Below are positions 11,233-22,438 of a DNA stretch of 64,000 nucleotides, piece after piece. The DNA comes from Gigantopelta aegis (lineage: Eukaryota > Mollusca > Gastropoda > Neomphalida > Peltospiridae). Each line of letters begins with the position of its first letter. Within the stretch, counting starts at the first letter, position 1. The notes under the pieces were generated by a model that was not told the DNA's origin, ran no database searches, and saw nothing but the letters and a program-made list of their open reading frames with translations. The stretch spans positions 50,529,437 through 50,593,436 of the forward strand of contig NC_054704.1 in assembly GCF_016097555.1 (NCBI RefSeq). Reading direction: 5' to 3'. The position numbers and the translations under genes are program-made.

Positions 11233-13344
11233 ATTAGATGAATATGTTGTGATAGAAGAAAATGGCACCAGTCAAATTTTCACACATTCTCAACCTCCTG
11301 AACATACCATGCATACTGTTCTCCAGCGATGGCTAAAAAATTTAGTTCTCCACAATAATAATAAACCCTTGCTTTTGGTTATGATCACATGTCTATCAGG
11401 TGATTTGTCTTAGGTCTGCAAAATTGGTTAGATAAATTAATGTATTATAGGTTATATTCTCTTGAAACCTGTGATACCACCAATAAAGATGATTTGGTTT
11501 GGTATGTGATGTGCATTTTTTCAATCTTCTGTATGTGTTTGATCGATAACATGTCTTATCGAAACACTGTTATCACATCATGCAGACAGCATGCCGGCGA
11601 GAATTGTCTAATCATATTCATAAAACTGTCATTAAATGGAGTTTGGTAAATTTATATTGATAGTTGTTATTTTATTATTGGGGGATATGCAGTTGTGAAG
11701 AAAAGAAGTTAGACTGCAGATTATTTTGCATGAAATGTTGCATATATATATATACACGGTATGTTAAGTAGGATCAGATTAATGCCTAGATGCCATGCAT
11801 GTGTGTGTGCATGTATCTCTCTCTCTCTCTCTTTCTCTCTGTTCTGTGTATCTTAGTGTCTTATTATGTTAGTAAATTTTATGTACATCTACATTGAGAC
11901 ACACTAAGACACTGTAAAATGTATCATATATATATACATACGTACATATATATATATATATGACAGTTATATATTACATGTGCAGTGCATACATAACAAA
12001 TAAGAACAATTGAGCAACTAGTACATGTACTATACATGTATTCTTATTATAAATCTAGAATATATATAAAATATACAAGGTTCTGCTAATTTACTTCTAA
12101 CCATGAATATCGGTCAATGTTGAGAGAAAAAGAAGTAACATGTATGCAGCCACTGTGAGCAACAGGAATTGATTTGATATTGTGCAACCTTAATTTATGT
12201 GCTTGGTCTCCATTTCAGAGTTCTGCTTGTCCGCATGCAGTCTCCTCAAGGAAACTGCTTTTTTTTTTATACTGCAACCCAGCCGTAACTGACAGAAGTA
12301 GTTTGCATTCACAATCTATAGCTGGCACATTTGTCAATACTGTGCAAGTGATCAATACTCTTCTTTATCGGATTGCTGTTTCCAACACTGTTCCTGCTTT
12401 TTAGAAATTATGTATAAAACAGTTCAAGCATCTGAACAAATACATCTGTACATCGTTTATCATATTGATTTTTGTTACATTGTAACAATCTAACCCTCTC
12501 CACAAAAAAGAACAAAAAATATATGACAAAAAGGATCATATATAATTTAGTTATATATTTATTAAGGTGAATTAACCAACATTTAAGGTGACTGTTGCAC
12601 CAGCTGTTTTTAATATACTGTTCAAAATAAGTAGGGGATATTTCCATTTAAAAAACTAAATAAAAATGTTGTTGAATGAAACAAGGTAACAAAAATCAAA
12701 GTGTACAATGTACGTAACATGTAACATAATGTCCCTACCCATCACAACTCAAACACAAAGCCCTTGTTAAAAACAAGAAGCCCATGACGGGATGATATAT
12801 ATACATATATATGTGACTCTGTGAGGGTGTCTCTAGATTCGAATAAAACACTTGGACTGTGTTACATTGCATAAACACCGTGGAAATAACCCTTCTTGTT
12901 TGTGACTAAAACACAAAGTACAAACTGACAACATTTAGTAAATTTGCAACAATGTGATATTTTCAATGTCAGAAACATCTCAGTGCTGTGGGCATGAGCT
13001 GCAAGTTGGCACCAGCTTTTGATATGTAGCCCATATATTTATTCAGTTATTGTATCACAGGGCTCAAAATAGCAGTCAGTGAAAAGCAGTCCATTTTTCA
13101 GACCGGTTTCACCTGTTAAAACCACACAAAAATAGAATTATTTCATAGATGCTATTTATTTCATGATTCTGTTTATAATTTATTCCATAATGCTCTAAAA
13201 TACATGTAGATCTCAAAGGTCCTAATTTTCAGCAAACTATCCCAAACCGTTCCCTCACCAAGTGCTGTCCGATATCTAGCAAGCCATATGTTTACTTAGC
13301 AGGACATACATGAATTTCTTTGTTAATTGTTGCTTTTTTTTTTT
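11233..13344. other. Intron sequence with simple repeats only
   Basis: Contains a (TC)n run (about 11816-11840) and short (TA)n runs near 11930-11960. CAGGGCTCAAAATAGC at about 13060 looks like an isolated hAT-like terminus. No exon of the SAM-domain gene was seen; the flanking exons already join in frame. Confidence 0.4.
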
Positions 13345-13628
13345 TAGGTGGGTCAGTTATGGTGTGGGTGGTATCACCATGACTGCAGGAACCCAACTTC
13401 ATATTGTTCACAGGAGGATCATGGATAAAACTACTGTGACAACATCCTTCCACCAATCGTCAGATTGGGCGACGTTTTGTTTTTCAGGATGACAACACCC
13501 ATGTTCACCCTGGTTGACTGTCAAGTGCTGCTGATCTGCAGCTCAGCAAAACATCAACACATTACCATGGCTAGCTCTGAGCCCAGACCTTTCAACTATT
13601 GAACACGTACAGAAATTATAGGACATCA
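13345..13628 (+). pseudogene. Tc1-like transposase remnant
   Basis: Decayed fragments of a DDE transposase can be read with frameshifts and stops: GGSVMVW at about 13347, then RRFVFQDDNTHVH (second catalytic Asp region), then LALSPDLSTIEHV (region of the catalytic Glu). Order and spacing fit a Tc1 catalytic core. The N-terminal half is missing. It abuts the element that starts at 13629. Confidence 0.65.
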
Positions 13629-13883
13629 CAGGGGTGCAGAAAGTACTCTCCCGCTCGCCAATTGTGAGTAAGAATTCTAATGCAACTACCAGTCCGACAA
13701 GCAATCTGTCCCAATGGGCAATGTCTTTTTTTTAATACTAATTGTTGTTGTTTATTTGCATCAAATCCATGATTCCGGTCAGGTCAGGTAAAAGGTTTAA
13801 CGTGCGTATATACCACGAAGGTTTCACACACGCCTGTCCTGGGCTTAATCTCTGGCCTTTGCCAGTGACTAAGTCCAGGACAA

Positions 13884-13917
<34 letters not shown>
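13884..13917. repeat. Poly(G) run of 34
   Basis: Uninterrupted G run between CCAGGACAA and ATGAGTTTG; same length as the run at 2397-2430. Confidence 0.9.
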
Positions 13918-13918
<1 letters not shown>

Positions 13919-14308
13919 TGAGTTTGAAGTGGGCAGAATTTTGAATAAGTATTTAGTTGTGTCCAGCAACTGCGCGGACCGACTAGTACTAGTAGTAGAC
14001 ACCGAAAATGGGCCGTGTTCTGACTGGCTGAATTTCGATTCCTTCGGGTCTAACTAGAAAAACCTAAATCTACGGAGAATAACTGCACCTATCATCATGT
14101 CCGGACTAACAATTTAAACCCAAAAATAAGTTTGACTGCTCGGCCGAAAAGGTTTTAAGGTGATTTGAGCAATTGAACGGGCGCCAAAGTCAAATGCGTT
14201 GGACTATTTATAAAAAAATAAACATAAGAATTTTGAAGCTTGATCGAAAACGTTTAAAGTCCAACTAAGCCCAAAAAGGAGGTTACCTGTCCTAGATAAG
14301 GTTGGCGT

Positions 14309-15235
14309 CTACGGGGAGGAGATGACGTACTCTTCGTTGAAGTGGGGCACCAACTTTCTGAAGTTGTGGCCCCATAGGCATTAAGCCAGTGGGAGGTACT
14401 GGGCGCCGGCGATGATCTTGATGATCCTGTGGACGGTGTGGTTGTCCATCTCTTTGTAGAGGAACCCCTGTCTGTACAAGCCACCCCGGCGCGAGGTGAT
14501 GACCAGGACCTGCCCGATTCCCCGTAGATCTCCAGGATGGATGGCGATCTGGTTGCCGTCCGGGAAGGTCTTGAACTCTTCCTCTTGGATCCCGCCTGGC
14601 AGTTTGTAGGGATCCGAGACGTCACCAATCACGTACTTAGCGTACTGACTTGATTTTCCGTTTCGCGAGCTGCCATTCGTCCCTGGCGGAAGCGGAAGGC
14701 CGCGTCTTGGCTGGTTGGTCCCCCGGGGGGGTCACGGCCTTCCGCTTGGCAACTCCAACGTCGCTGTCGCGGAGTCCCCCGTGGGTGGGGGTCTCGACGC
14801 TGATGAGCGACGGGCGAGAACAGGTGATGCAGGCTGTGGTGCACTAGTTAGTTGCTCCTCTTTCTGCCTCTGTACAGTCGGTGCGGTTGGTTGGCGATTC
14901 GCCTCCTTCTGCTCCATCTGGATTGGTCGTGGTGGGGGCAGCGATGCAGACGGGACCGCCGCCGGCGGTTGAGCCACCAGCTTTGTCCCCGCCTGAGCTG
15001 TCCCTGGCGCACGTTTCTTCTTTCTTGTCCTCTTCCTCTTGGCTGTCGGCGTGTCACCATACACCAAGGTCACGGTTGCCCGTGACCCGGTGTACGTGAC
15101 GCGGTACTCTAACAGCAAGCCGTAGCTAGCCATCAATGCCCCTAGGTGGGGGGGCAACTCGAGAGCGCACGTTGACACGTCTACCTTCATCGAGAGTTGA
15201 TTCCGCATCCGCATCCATGATTCCGCATCAGCCAT
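14309..15235 (-). pseudogene. GC-rich gene of unknown function, two in-frame stops
   Basis: One continuous minus-strand frame runs from an ATG at 15235 to a TAG at 14309-14311 (308 codons), interrupted by TGA at codon 168 (14732-14734) and TAA at codon 285 (14381-14383). The N-terminal part starts MADAESWMRMRNQLSMKV, is followed by a basic, nuclear-signal-like patch at residues 66-75 and a Pro/Gln/Ala-rich linker; the C-terminal part is compact and hydrophobic (GNQIAIHPGDLRGIGQVLVI, then a histidine-containing helix-like stretch). GC content is far above the flanks and codons end in G/C, unlike the other genes here. That the frame is kept on both sides of each stop argues for recent decay. 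I do not recognise the family; a retrotransposon ORF1-type or other mobile-element protein is possible. The run of seven C next to the first stop could also be a sequence error. Confidence 0.55.
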
Positions 15236-15943
15236 CCCACAATTCCAAGCCATTCAAACAAATGGTTCAGAATCATGACAAAATACACAATAATACTGCG
15301 CAAGAGCGACATCCCGGAAGCAGAGATGGTGAAAGGCCAATACTTCCTAGAAATGGCTTGTCTACATCGAAATAAGTATGTTGCCAATAGACTGCATGTT
15401 CTGTTAAATACTTGCAGGATATGATTTGAAATGTGTAAATCTATATGACAAATGTTAAAAAGCTTTGTTTACCAGAATATTTCAAAATTTATTGATTTGT
15501 TAATCATACATTTCTATCATTTGAAGTGAAGACAGTGTTATATTGTTAAACAATATTGTTCGATATAGGCTGGAAGTGTATTCGAAATGCTGGCAGGCTA
15601 GTAAATTATAGTTGGTTCTGGTCTGGCGGGCTAATGAAATATTTTCAATTTCTGCACCCCTGCATCATCAGATGATGTATCTTTATTAATGTTTCATCAT
15701 GTTCCACATTGATTCAGAAAAATTATTAATCAGTCTTAATTCAAATCATAATATTTCGATATAAAATACTACTAATTCCGGAAATAAAATGTTTAAAGCA
15801 AAAAATTAAATTAAAAAAAAAAATGCAATATTATAAAGTAGTTGTGTCATTGTTATGTTAAAATTAAAGCAATGGTTATATTTTTCTGACAATGAATGTG
15901 GTTGAGAAATAAATGTTCAACACTTGACTAGTCACTGCAAATG

Positions 15944-16221
15944 CAGGGCTCGAACTTAACGATGGCACCGACGGCGATATAAATTGCTGTAGGTCGGGAG
16001 CATCAATGATGGCAAAATGTTTACATGTGGTGTACATTATCTGCCAGTATACAACATCAATTCGTACATTTAAAATATGTCTACATACAGCAAAATAACC
16101 TATCAATCTTATTTATTTGCTGTAAAAGTCTTCTTTTTCTTCTTCAAAATGGGCCGTTTCACCCACGGCAATTTAGTTTTTTAAATTGCTGTGGGAGACA
16201 AATTCTTAAGTTTGAGCCCTG
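15944..16221. mobile_element. hAT-like MITE, 278 bp
   Basis: Inverted ends CAGGGCTCGAACTTAA and TTAAGTTTGAGCCCTG differ at one position. Two further internal copies of AAATTGCTGT point to a palindromic structure. The flanking 8 bp do not match convincingly, so the class rests on the termini. Confidence 0.6.
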
Positions 16222-16515
16222 CAAAAGGGTGTCTTTGTTTCTGAAATCGGATTACACGCCGTTCCAAAATATTACGACGTCAAACTTCTCATTACTGCTA
16301 ATAACTGCGTCTCGAGTCAATTTTCAGGAACAAAAAACATCCATTTCACCACCTAAATTAGGGCCTGTGTTAGTAGTAATTAATACAAATTGTGGTTTAG
16401 TCATAGAAATTTTACATTTATAAATGTGCAAAACTAGGTTAGTGTTTTGTAAAATTGGCCCCGGAACACTGACACAAGGCCAAGTCACACCTGTACATGT
16501 GCTCATGCAGCAGTG

Positions 16516-16526
<11 letters not shown>

Positions 16527-16582
<56 letters not shown>
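16527..16582. repeat. (TA)n microsatellite
   Basis: About 28 TA units with one interruption, close to the donor of the SAM-gene exon. Confidence 0.9.
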
Positions 16583-16585
<3 letters not shown>

Positions 16586-16618
16586 TTAAAAACCCCAGAC
16601 AATAATTATTAAACTCAC

Positions 16619-17700
16619 TTGAATTCCGTCATCGTCATCGTATTCGGGAAGTACTGGACAAAGGACGACAGCTGTTGCCGCTTCATGTATTCTAGAAATG
16701 CCACATGATCAAGGTTCTCTGAAGACCTGCCAGCTGATCTGATGGACGAGCCAGAACTCCGACGTCTTGGATGTAATGCACGATCAACAGAAGTTACAAT
16801 ATGCAACTGCTTGTTGATCGGGAAAGACGGCTCTGGAATCACAGAGTCGTGAGTGTCATCACTGAATTCAGCACTTTCCCTCAGACGTCCATCACTCATG
16901 CTTCCATCATCACTCAAGTCATCCAAGCGATATTTGTCCAGACTGGTTGATGTGCTGCCTGGAGAAAACTCTGAAGATGACAAGGACATGTCTTCTACAT
17001 CATCGAACGCATTCTCACGTGACAAGCCGTGCTTCAACAGAATACACGAAGGTTTAAGATATCCGGAACTCTTAGGCGTTGATGACAAATAATCTTTGTC
17101 ATAGTCATCAGGTCTCTTAAACATATCTTCATTACTCAAGGAAAATCGTACTGGTTTTTCATTGTCCGTGCAGCATGCTAGAGGACTACGAGGCAACGGT
17201 AATCTTGTGGTCAATGGTTTAAACAGTTCCACTTTTGGTTCGTCTCTCACAAAGGTACCGAGGCTAAAGCTATGCTCAGCTTCCCTAGCAGTCTGATCAG
17301 CTTCTTGTTTTTTCAACTGGACATTTGAATCAGACGCAGGTCTTGGCAATGTTATTGTCGACTTACTGATTTTAGTCTGATCAAAGTTAAACTCTCCTTT
17401 ATCTTCACATATGGTTTGCAAAGTACCGCCAGGACTTCGAGGACATTCACTTTCTGGACTTACCGCTACTGAACTCAAGATATTAATTTCAGTATTGCCA
17501 ACGATCAGCTTGTCAACCAGTTGCTTATTCTTAGTTCTGGACTCTGTTGACAAACGTGGACACGCATCTTGCTTCTGAATGCCACCCTCATCATCATGTT
17601 TCTTATCAGTGCTACAAACTCTCCCATGCTTTGAAGAACTTCCTTTCTTTAAAGCTGCTTGTTGAAATTTAGCACTCAGAGACTTTCGTGGACTTGCCAT
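16619..17700 (-). CDS. SAM-domain protein, first coding exon
   Basis: An ATG at 17700, preceded in frame by a TAG, opens 360 codons plus 2 nt that end at a consensus donor (TTCAA|GTGAGT, exon end 16619). Spliced to 6240 the frame continues, giving at least 398 residues. Residues 1-300 are Ser-, Asp- and Lys-rich and look disordered, with acidic serine clusters (for example LSSSEFSPGSTSTSLDKYRL) and an Arg/Ser patch (RRRSSGSSIRSAGRSS) that resembles basophilic kinase sites. Residues about 333-393 form a SAM domain across the exon junction: helix FLEYMKRQQLSSFVQYFP, then TMTEFKLLSDDDLQEF, then a C-terminal helix. SAM domains mediate protein-protein or, less often, RNA binding. I could not assign an orthologue. 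The junction with 6240 is inferred from splice sites, phase and domain continuity; the ~10.4-kb intron is full of mobile DNA. Confidence 0.75.
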
Positions 17701-19333
17701 TTCAAAAGTATTTTGTTGGTATGACCAACATGTACACTATCTATCACCAAATTGGTAATAAATTTTCCATACTGTATACATGAATATACATCTGTACACT
17801 AAATCAGTTATGATTTTTCAGCAGTGTTTGGTATATATATACACATTGTTCACTTGCTCAGGCTATCAGCTATGCCATCAGACAAGTGAATACAAATTCG
17901 CAGACAAATTGTTATCCCACAGAATCTCTTACAATCTGTATTAACCAAAATCAATGCCAACATCAAAACTTGGCCCAGTGTGGGTCCATAATTATAATGA
18001 CCTGCATAACCTGCAGAGCATTATATTCTGGTTCAAATAAAGAAAAAGAATAAAAACACCAGATTGTAGCATTCTTCACCTTTGTTTACTACAGCCGACA
18101 AAAGAAAACTGTTTAATTACTTGATATACAACGCTGTGACTCAACAACATTGCTACCACGATCAATCATGATTCAAGGCGCAGCATGGTCATCCGTGATG
18201 GGTAGGCCTATAGCTCAATTATGTTTCGCGTAAATGTAGTTCTCACACGTCTACCACTTCCAGAAGGAATTCTGATTAATTATATTTAACAACACAATCT
18301 ACATTGTGGTTGTGTCTTTTACAAAAAATCGAAAATAAATACGAATAATCAAGGTTCCAAACAAGCACTGCAACTATGATGGTTTGTTGTGACGGCCATT
18401 TTCACTATCGTTGTGCCTCCGGTCCGGGACATCACGATTTTAATTGAGCGCTAAGCGATCCCCACAAAACGGACACCAGTAAATCCGATCGGAATTGTTG
18501 TGGGTTAAACGAGACTGTCAAACTGTCTAATACAAGTTCTTCGTTATTCTGTAGTGAACTCGACAACTTCGTTCACTAAACAGACTGGACACCACAACTT
18601 TGTTTAGTCGTGGAGGGAATTCTGGGTCTAATGTAATTTCCCGGTGTCGTGCGAGTTACTCTCCCTTGATTATTATCCTCGTCTAGGTCTTTTGCCAACT
18701 TTTGGTGCGGTGCAGGCGCGGAAAACGAACGCAAGAAAAATTATTTCAATAGAACTTTATCAATAATAGTGATTACATATGAGCCCGTTTTATCATTTAT
18801 GTGCCCGCATTGCGTCAAAAAAAAGACGAGCACATGAAAAAGGCAATAACATTGAGTTCCCTTGTTTTGCATGCGACGTCATTAATGAAAAACAAATATA
18901 TTTACCCGATTGTTCAAATGAGCGTGTGATATGTTTTGTAGTTTTATTTTTATTTGTTGTTGTTTTGTTTGGTTGTTTTATGTTGTTGTTTGTTGTAGGT
19001 TGTTTGTTGGGGGAGGGGAGGTCTGTTACAGTGCTGTCCGGTGTATCGGCGCACCTAAGCATTCAAGGACCATTTTCTATGTGAACACTGTGAAATACTT
19101 AATAAATGGTGTCTCTCACCAATGAAGCAGTGCATAATTTGAAATACACCACAAACTGTTTTATGTCTGTAGTAAATAAACATTTTAAAATGGTGCATAA
19201 ATATAGGCACCCTCTTGTATCCAAAACGATTTGCATGTCCGGTGATTCGGCGCAGTAGATGTGGATCGTTGACCCCGCTATTTATAAACTGCCCATGACC
19301 TCACTTTTAGCCCATAAACGCTACACTATTGTC

Positions 19334-19338
<5 letters not shown>
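17701..19338. other. 5' flank of the SAM-domain gene
   Basis: Should contain the leader and promoter of the minus-strand SAM gene; no TATA box or 5' exon could be fixed. 18400-18730 is richer in CpG than its surroundings, as a promoter might be. 18930-19020 is T/G-rich low complexity. No coding exon was recognised. Confidence 0.35.
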
Positions 19339-19371
<33 letters not shown>

Positions 19372-19904
19372 TGTCCCCAGCTCATTTTGACGATGCCAGG
19401 GTTGGGGTGCCCTGATTCATCGCCTCACAGAATATGAATTAGATTATACACGCTAAATGCTGGAAGTACATACACTTTGTGGTAGTATGCTGATTAAAGT
19501 AATAGTAATATTTATACAAATAATGTACATGGTGATATATTTAATATTAATGCATATGTATATGTAGATAGTAGTATTATAAATGACTAGTTAATAGAAA
19601 TATATTTAAATAGGCTGGTTGATGTAATGAGGACATAAAATAAATATATAAGTGTAGAAAGAAAGAATGTTAAAAAGAGAGGTTATAGTAGGTAATTATA
19701 GTGATAAGTAATAATGTCAAAATTCACGTCAAGCGCTCGCTTGATAATTGTTTCTATTATCTTCCATCAAATTACTTTCTTGACTGAAGAGTCGTTTCAT
19801 GGTGCCCAGATTGTATTATACTCTTCATATTTACAGTTTTTAAAAAAGAATATATTTTTCTATTTCGTATTTATTTTGTAAAAAATTTTAAGCAGCTATT
19901 ATAT

Positions 19905-20942
19905 TTATTTCATTTTTTTTTCCATTTTTGTCTTGTATATATAATATTTAATGTTTATTAACAGCCAGTTTATAAATATGTCTTTTATATCGCCTATTTG
20001 TTCAAATAAAATAATTGTTTTATTTAATTTTATTCGAATTCCTTTTTTGTTTAAAATCCAATTTACAACAGCATGCCAAAGATCAGTCTCTTTATTACAA
20101 TAGTAAAATAAATGTGTTAATGTTTCTGGTGAACTGCCACAGAACGTGCATTCAATGGTATCTATGTATTTAATTTTATGTAAAAAAAAGTATTAGTTGT
20201 TAGTATCTGGTGTATAATTCTGTATTGAAACCATATCAAAGTTGTATCTTTGAGACTTATAAAAGGCACTCTATAATAGTTTCCCCATTCTTTTGAGTCA
20301 AAAGCAAAACCTTGGTTTCTACATCTTATTTGTGATGCTGGTGTAATAATTTCGTGATTTAATAGTTTATACATGTCTTTAATAGGCCTACCTGTTTGAC
20401 TTTTAAGAATAATATTAAATTTTACCGGAAATACAGGATTAGTTAGTAATGTAAAGTGGCCATTTCTAACGTTGTCTGCTTTATTTATAAATGCCTTAAT
20501 GCTGTTTATAAGCGATGAATATTCTAAAAAGTGTGAATTTACGTTATATATATATTTTTTAATTTCTCAAATGTAAAGAAATTTCCATCTTCATCAAGTA
20601 GATCGTTTATAAATATTATTCTCTTTTCTAAATAATTTTTATAACAGAATGGTTTTGTATTTATTGTTATATTTGCTGTTGTACCAAATATTTGAGCTTA
20701 AAATGTCTTCTATTTTTTCCAAAATTTGTTTTTGTTGAATTAACTCCCAACTGTATAAGACATCTTTCCAAAACATGTTTTTTAATTTATTTCTTTTTAT
20801 ATTCAAATAATAATCACCATTTATTACAAGGTCTCTATTGGATACGTTAGTAGTAGATTCAAACAGTTTAATCCATTTTGGGTTACCTAAAAATAGTCTC
20901 CTAAGCCATGAAGCTTTTAAAGCCATCATGAAATTATATATA
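19905..20942 (-). pseudogene. LINE A C-terminal region
   Basis: Downstream of the Tc1 insertion on the LINE's strand. Readable in pieces across frames: FMMALKASWLRRLFLGNPKW, then NGHFTLLTNPVFP, then WGNYYRVPFISLKDTTLIWF, then the zinc-knuckle-like C-x2-C...H-x4-C segment ending with a TAA at 19905-19907. Frameshifts near 20550 and 20170 break the frame. Confidence 0.8.
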
Positions 20943-22436
20943 CTCTTCAAAAGAAGAAACGCAAAACCACATTGTCGTAACATTTGGAGAATTGATTTAA
21001 TTATTGAATGGTGAGTCCGATAATTACCAAATGTTGCAGGATTGTTCACAATTCACTCTAGTCCATTGTGAGTAAGTGATAGGACACACCACCAAGGTCA
21101 AGGTCATCTGGAGTCAATACCGGGTGTGGCCTCCGCGTTTGTTGACAACTGCCTGGCACCGCCTGCCCATTGAAGCAACCAGAGTACGGATGACGTCCCG
21201 GGGGATGGTGGCCCACTCGGCCTGCAAGGCTGCTGCCAGCTCGGGCAGGGTCTGGGGCTGTGGTTGTCGCTGTCGGAGCCGTCGGTCCAACTCGTCCCAT
21301 AGATGCTCAATTGGGTTCAAATCCGGTGATATCGATGGCCAAGGAAGGACATTAATGTTGTTGTTCTGTAGGAAAGCCGTTGTGAGACGTGCTGTGTGAG
21401 GCCTGGCGTTGTCATGTTGGAACACTGCGTTGGCGTTGGCCATAACTGGAACGATGTGTGACTGGAGGATCTGGTCAATGTAGCCCTGTGCATTCAGGTT
21501 GCCCTGCACGTGGACCAGGTCAGTTCTGCCAGTGTGTGAGATGGCTGCCCACACCATGACACTACCCCCGCCGAATCTGTCCACTTCCTGCACGCAGTTT
21601 GCCGCATAACGTTCACCACGACGCCTATACACGCGACATCTTCCATCATGACGTCGGAGCAGAAATCGGGACTCGTCACTGAACCACACCTGTCTCCATC
21701 GCAGTTGAGGCCATTGTCGATGAATCTGGCACCACTGCAGTCGGAGTCGACGGTGTTGTGGTGTTAAGATGACACCTCGAACTGGACGTCTGGCACGAAT
21801 TCCTACCTCACGTAGGCGGTTCCGTACGGTCTGGTCGGATATCCTGCGCAAACCTGGTATTGTTGCGGCTGTGGAGGTGGCAGTAGTCAATCGTTCCCGA
21901 AGGTGGCGTACCCGGATGTAGCGGTCCTGCCCGGGGGTAGTGACCCGTGGTCGACCGGATCTAGGGAGGTCACGTGTTGATCCATGTTGCTGGTAACGGT
22001 CCCACAGTCTGGAGATGGTGCTTGGGGACACATGGAATGCCCTGGCAACGGCCGTTCTGGATTCGCCTGCGTCTAGTCGGCCGATGGCATTGTTTCTCTG
22101 CGGTTCACTGAGACGTGGCATGTCCTGGATTGTCAACTGTCGGCCAGATACAGAGGCCAGGTAAGCGAACACCCTGCACTTTTATACTGTCGGTGTTCAT
22201 GTTGCACGTGCAGACAACGCACGTGCAGTGGTGACATGGTTTGCACGTGGCTGCGTTTTTGCGAATATTCACATTTTGGAACTTTATTGTACAGTAGCTG
22301 CGTTTTATCGAATGTAACCGTGGGAATGTGTTTGGGACATGCAATGACCTTATATTCACAAAGCATGAACCGGTAGGAAACATAAAATCGGAGTTATAAC
22401 CCATTTGTACCCTTTTGCGTTTCTTTTTTTGAAGAG
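20943..22436 (-). mobile_element. Complete Tc1 element, copy 1
   Basis: 1,494 bp with inverted ends CTCTTCAAAAGAAGAAACGC (left) and, read inward, CTCTTCAAAAAAAGAAACGC (right), one mismatch. TA flanks both ends (20941-20942, 22437-22438), the Tc1/mariner target duplication. It encodes one uninterrupted transposase. Removing the element plus one TA rejoins the interrupted LINE A frame (MLNI...YNFMMALKASW), which fixes both borders. Confidence 0.93.
21114..22121 (-). CDS. Tc1-like DD34E transposase, intact
   Basis: 335 residues from an ATG at 22121; this start gives the same length and N-terminus (MPRL) as the second copy at 53512. An upstream in-frame extension to 22172 exists but is not shared. 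Residues 1-110 form a bipartite helix-turn-helix DNA-binding region (STISRLWDRYQQHGSTRD and SDQTVRNRLREVG) with an AT-hook-like RSGRPRV between. The catalytic triad is visible: D149 in VWFSDESRF, D237 in QHDNARPHTA and E272 in SPDLNPIEHLW, with 34 residues between the last two. A GGGSVMVW segment lies between them. The enzyme cuts at the inverted ends and reinserts at TA. GC-rich codons contrast with the AT-rich LINE around it, suggesting recent arrival. All key residues are present, so it may be active. Confidence 0.92.
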   Translation of the reverse strand: MPRLSEPQRNNAIGRLDAGESRTAVARAFHVSPSTISRLWDRYQQHGSTRDLPRSGRPRVTTPGQDRYIRVRHLRERLTTATSTAATIPGLRRISDQTVRNRLREVGIRARRPVRGVILTPQHRRLRLQWCQIHRQWPQLRWRQVWFSDESRFLLRRHDGRCRVYRRRGERYAANCVQEVDRFGGGSVMVWAAISHTGRTDLVHVQGNLNAQGYIDQILQSHIVPVMANANAVFQHDNARPHTARLTTAFLQNNNINVLPWPSISPDLNPIEHLWDELDRRLRQRQPQPQTLPELAAALQAEWATIPRDVIRTLVASMGRRCQAVVNKRGGHTRY

Positions 22437-22438
22437 TA

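Larger units (their letters stand above)
13629..15662. mobile_element. DNA transposon-like element carrying a GC-rich gene
   Basis: The 14-bp ends CAGGGGTGCAGAAA and TTTCTGCACCCCTG are exact inverted repeats, and subterminal CCGC(T/C)(C/A)GCCA-type motifs occur inside both. The outer 8 bp are GGACATCA and CATCATCA, matching at 5 of 8 positions, weak support for a decayed hAT duplication. The minus strand holds a GC-rich interrupted gene (14309-15235), and a 34-G run lies at 13884-13917. I did not recognise hAT transposase motifs, so the gene may be cargo or the element class may be wrong. Confidence 0.5.

Noticed and set aside
16025..16423. 132-codon open frame
   Set aside because: It crosses the border of the hAT-like MITE ending at 16221, so it is a chance frame.
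18779..19084. 101-codon open frame and its antisense partner
   Set aside because: T/G-rich low complexity gives runs of Val/Leu/Phe/Cys; no family or splice support.
21076..21399. Plus-strand open frames over Tc1 copy 1
   Set aside because: Shadows of the GC-rich transposase on the other strand.
22122..22172. Longer N-terminus for Tc1 transposase copy 1
   Set aside because: Copy 2 begins at the internal MPRL Met and has the same total length; the extension is not shared.
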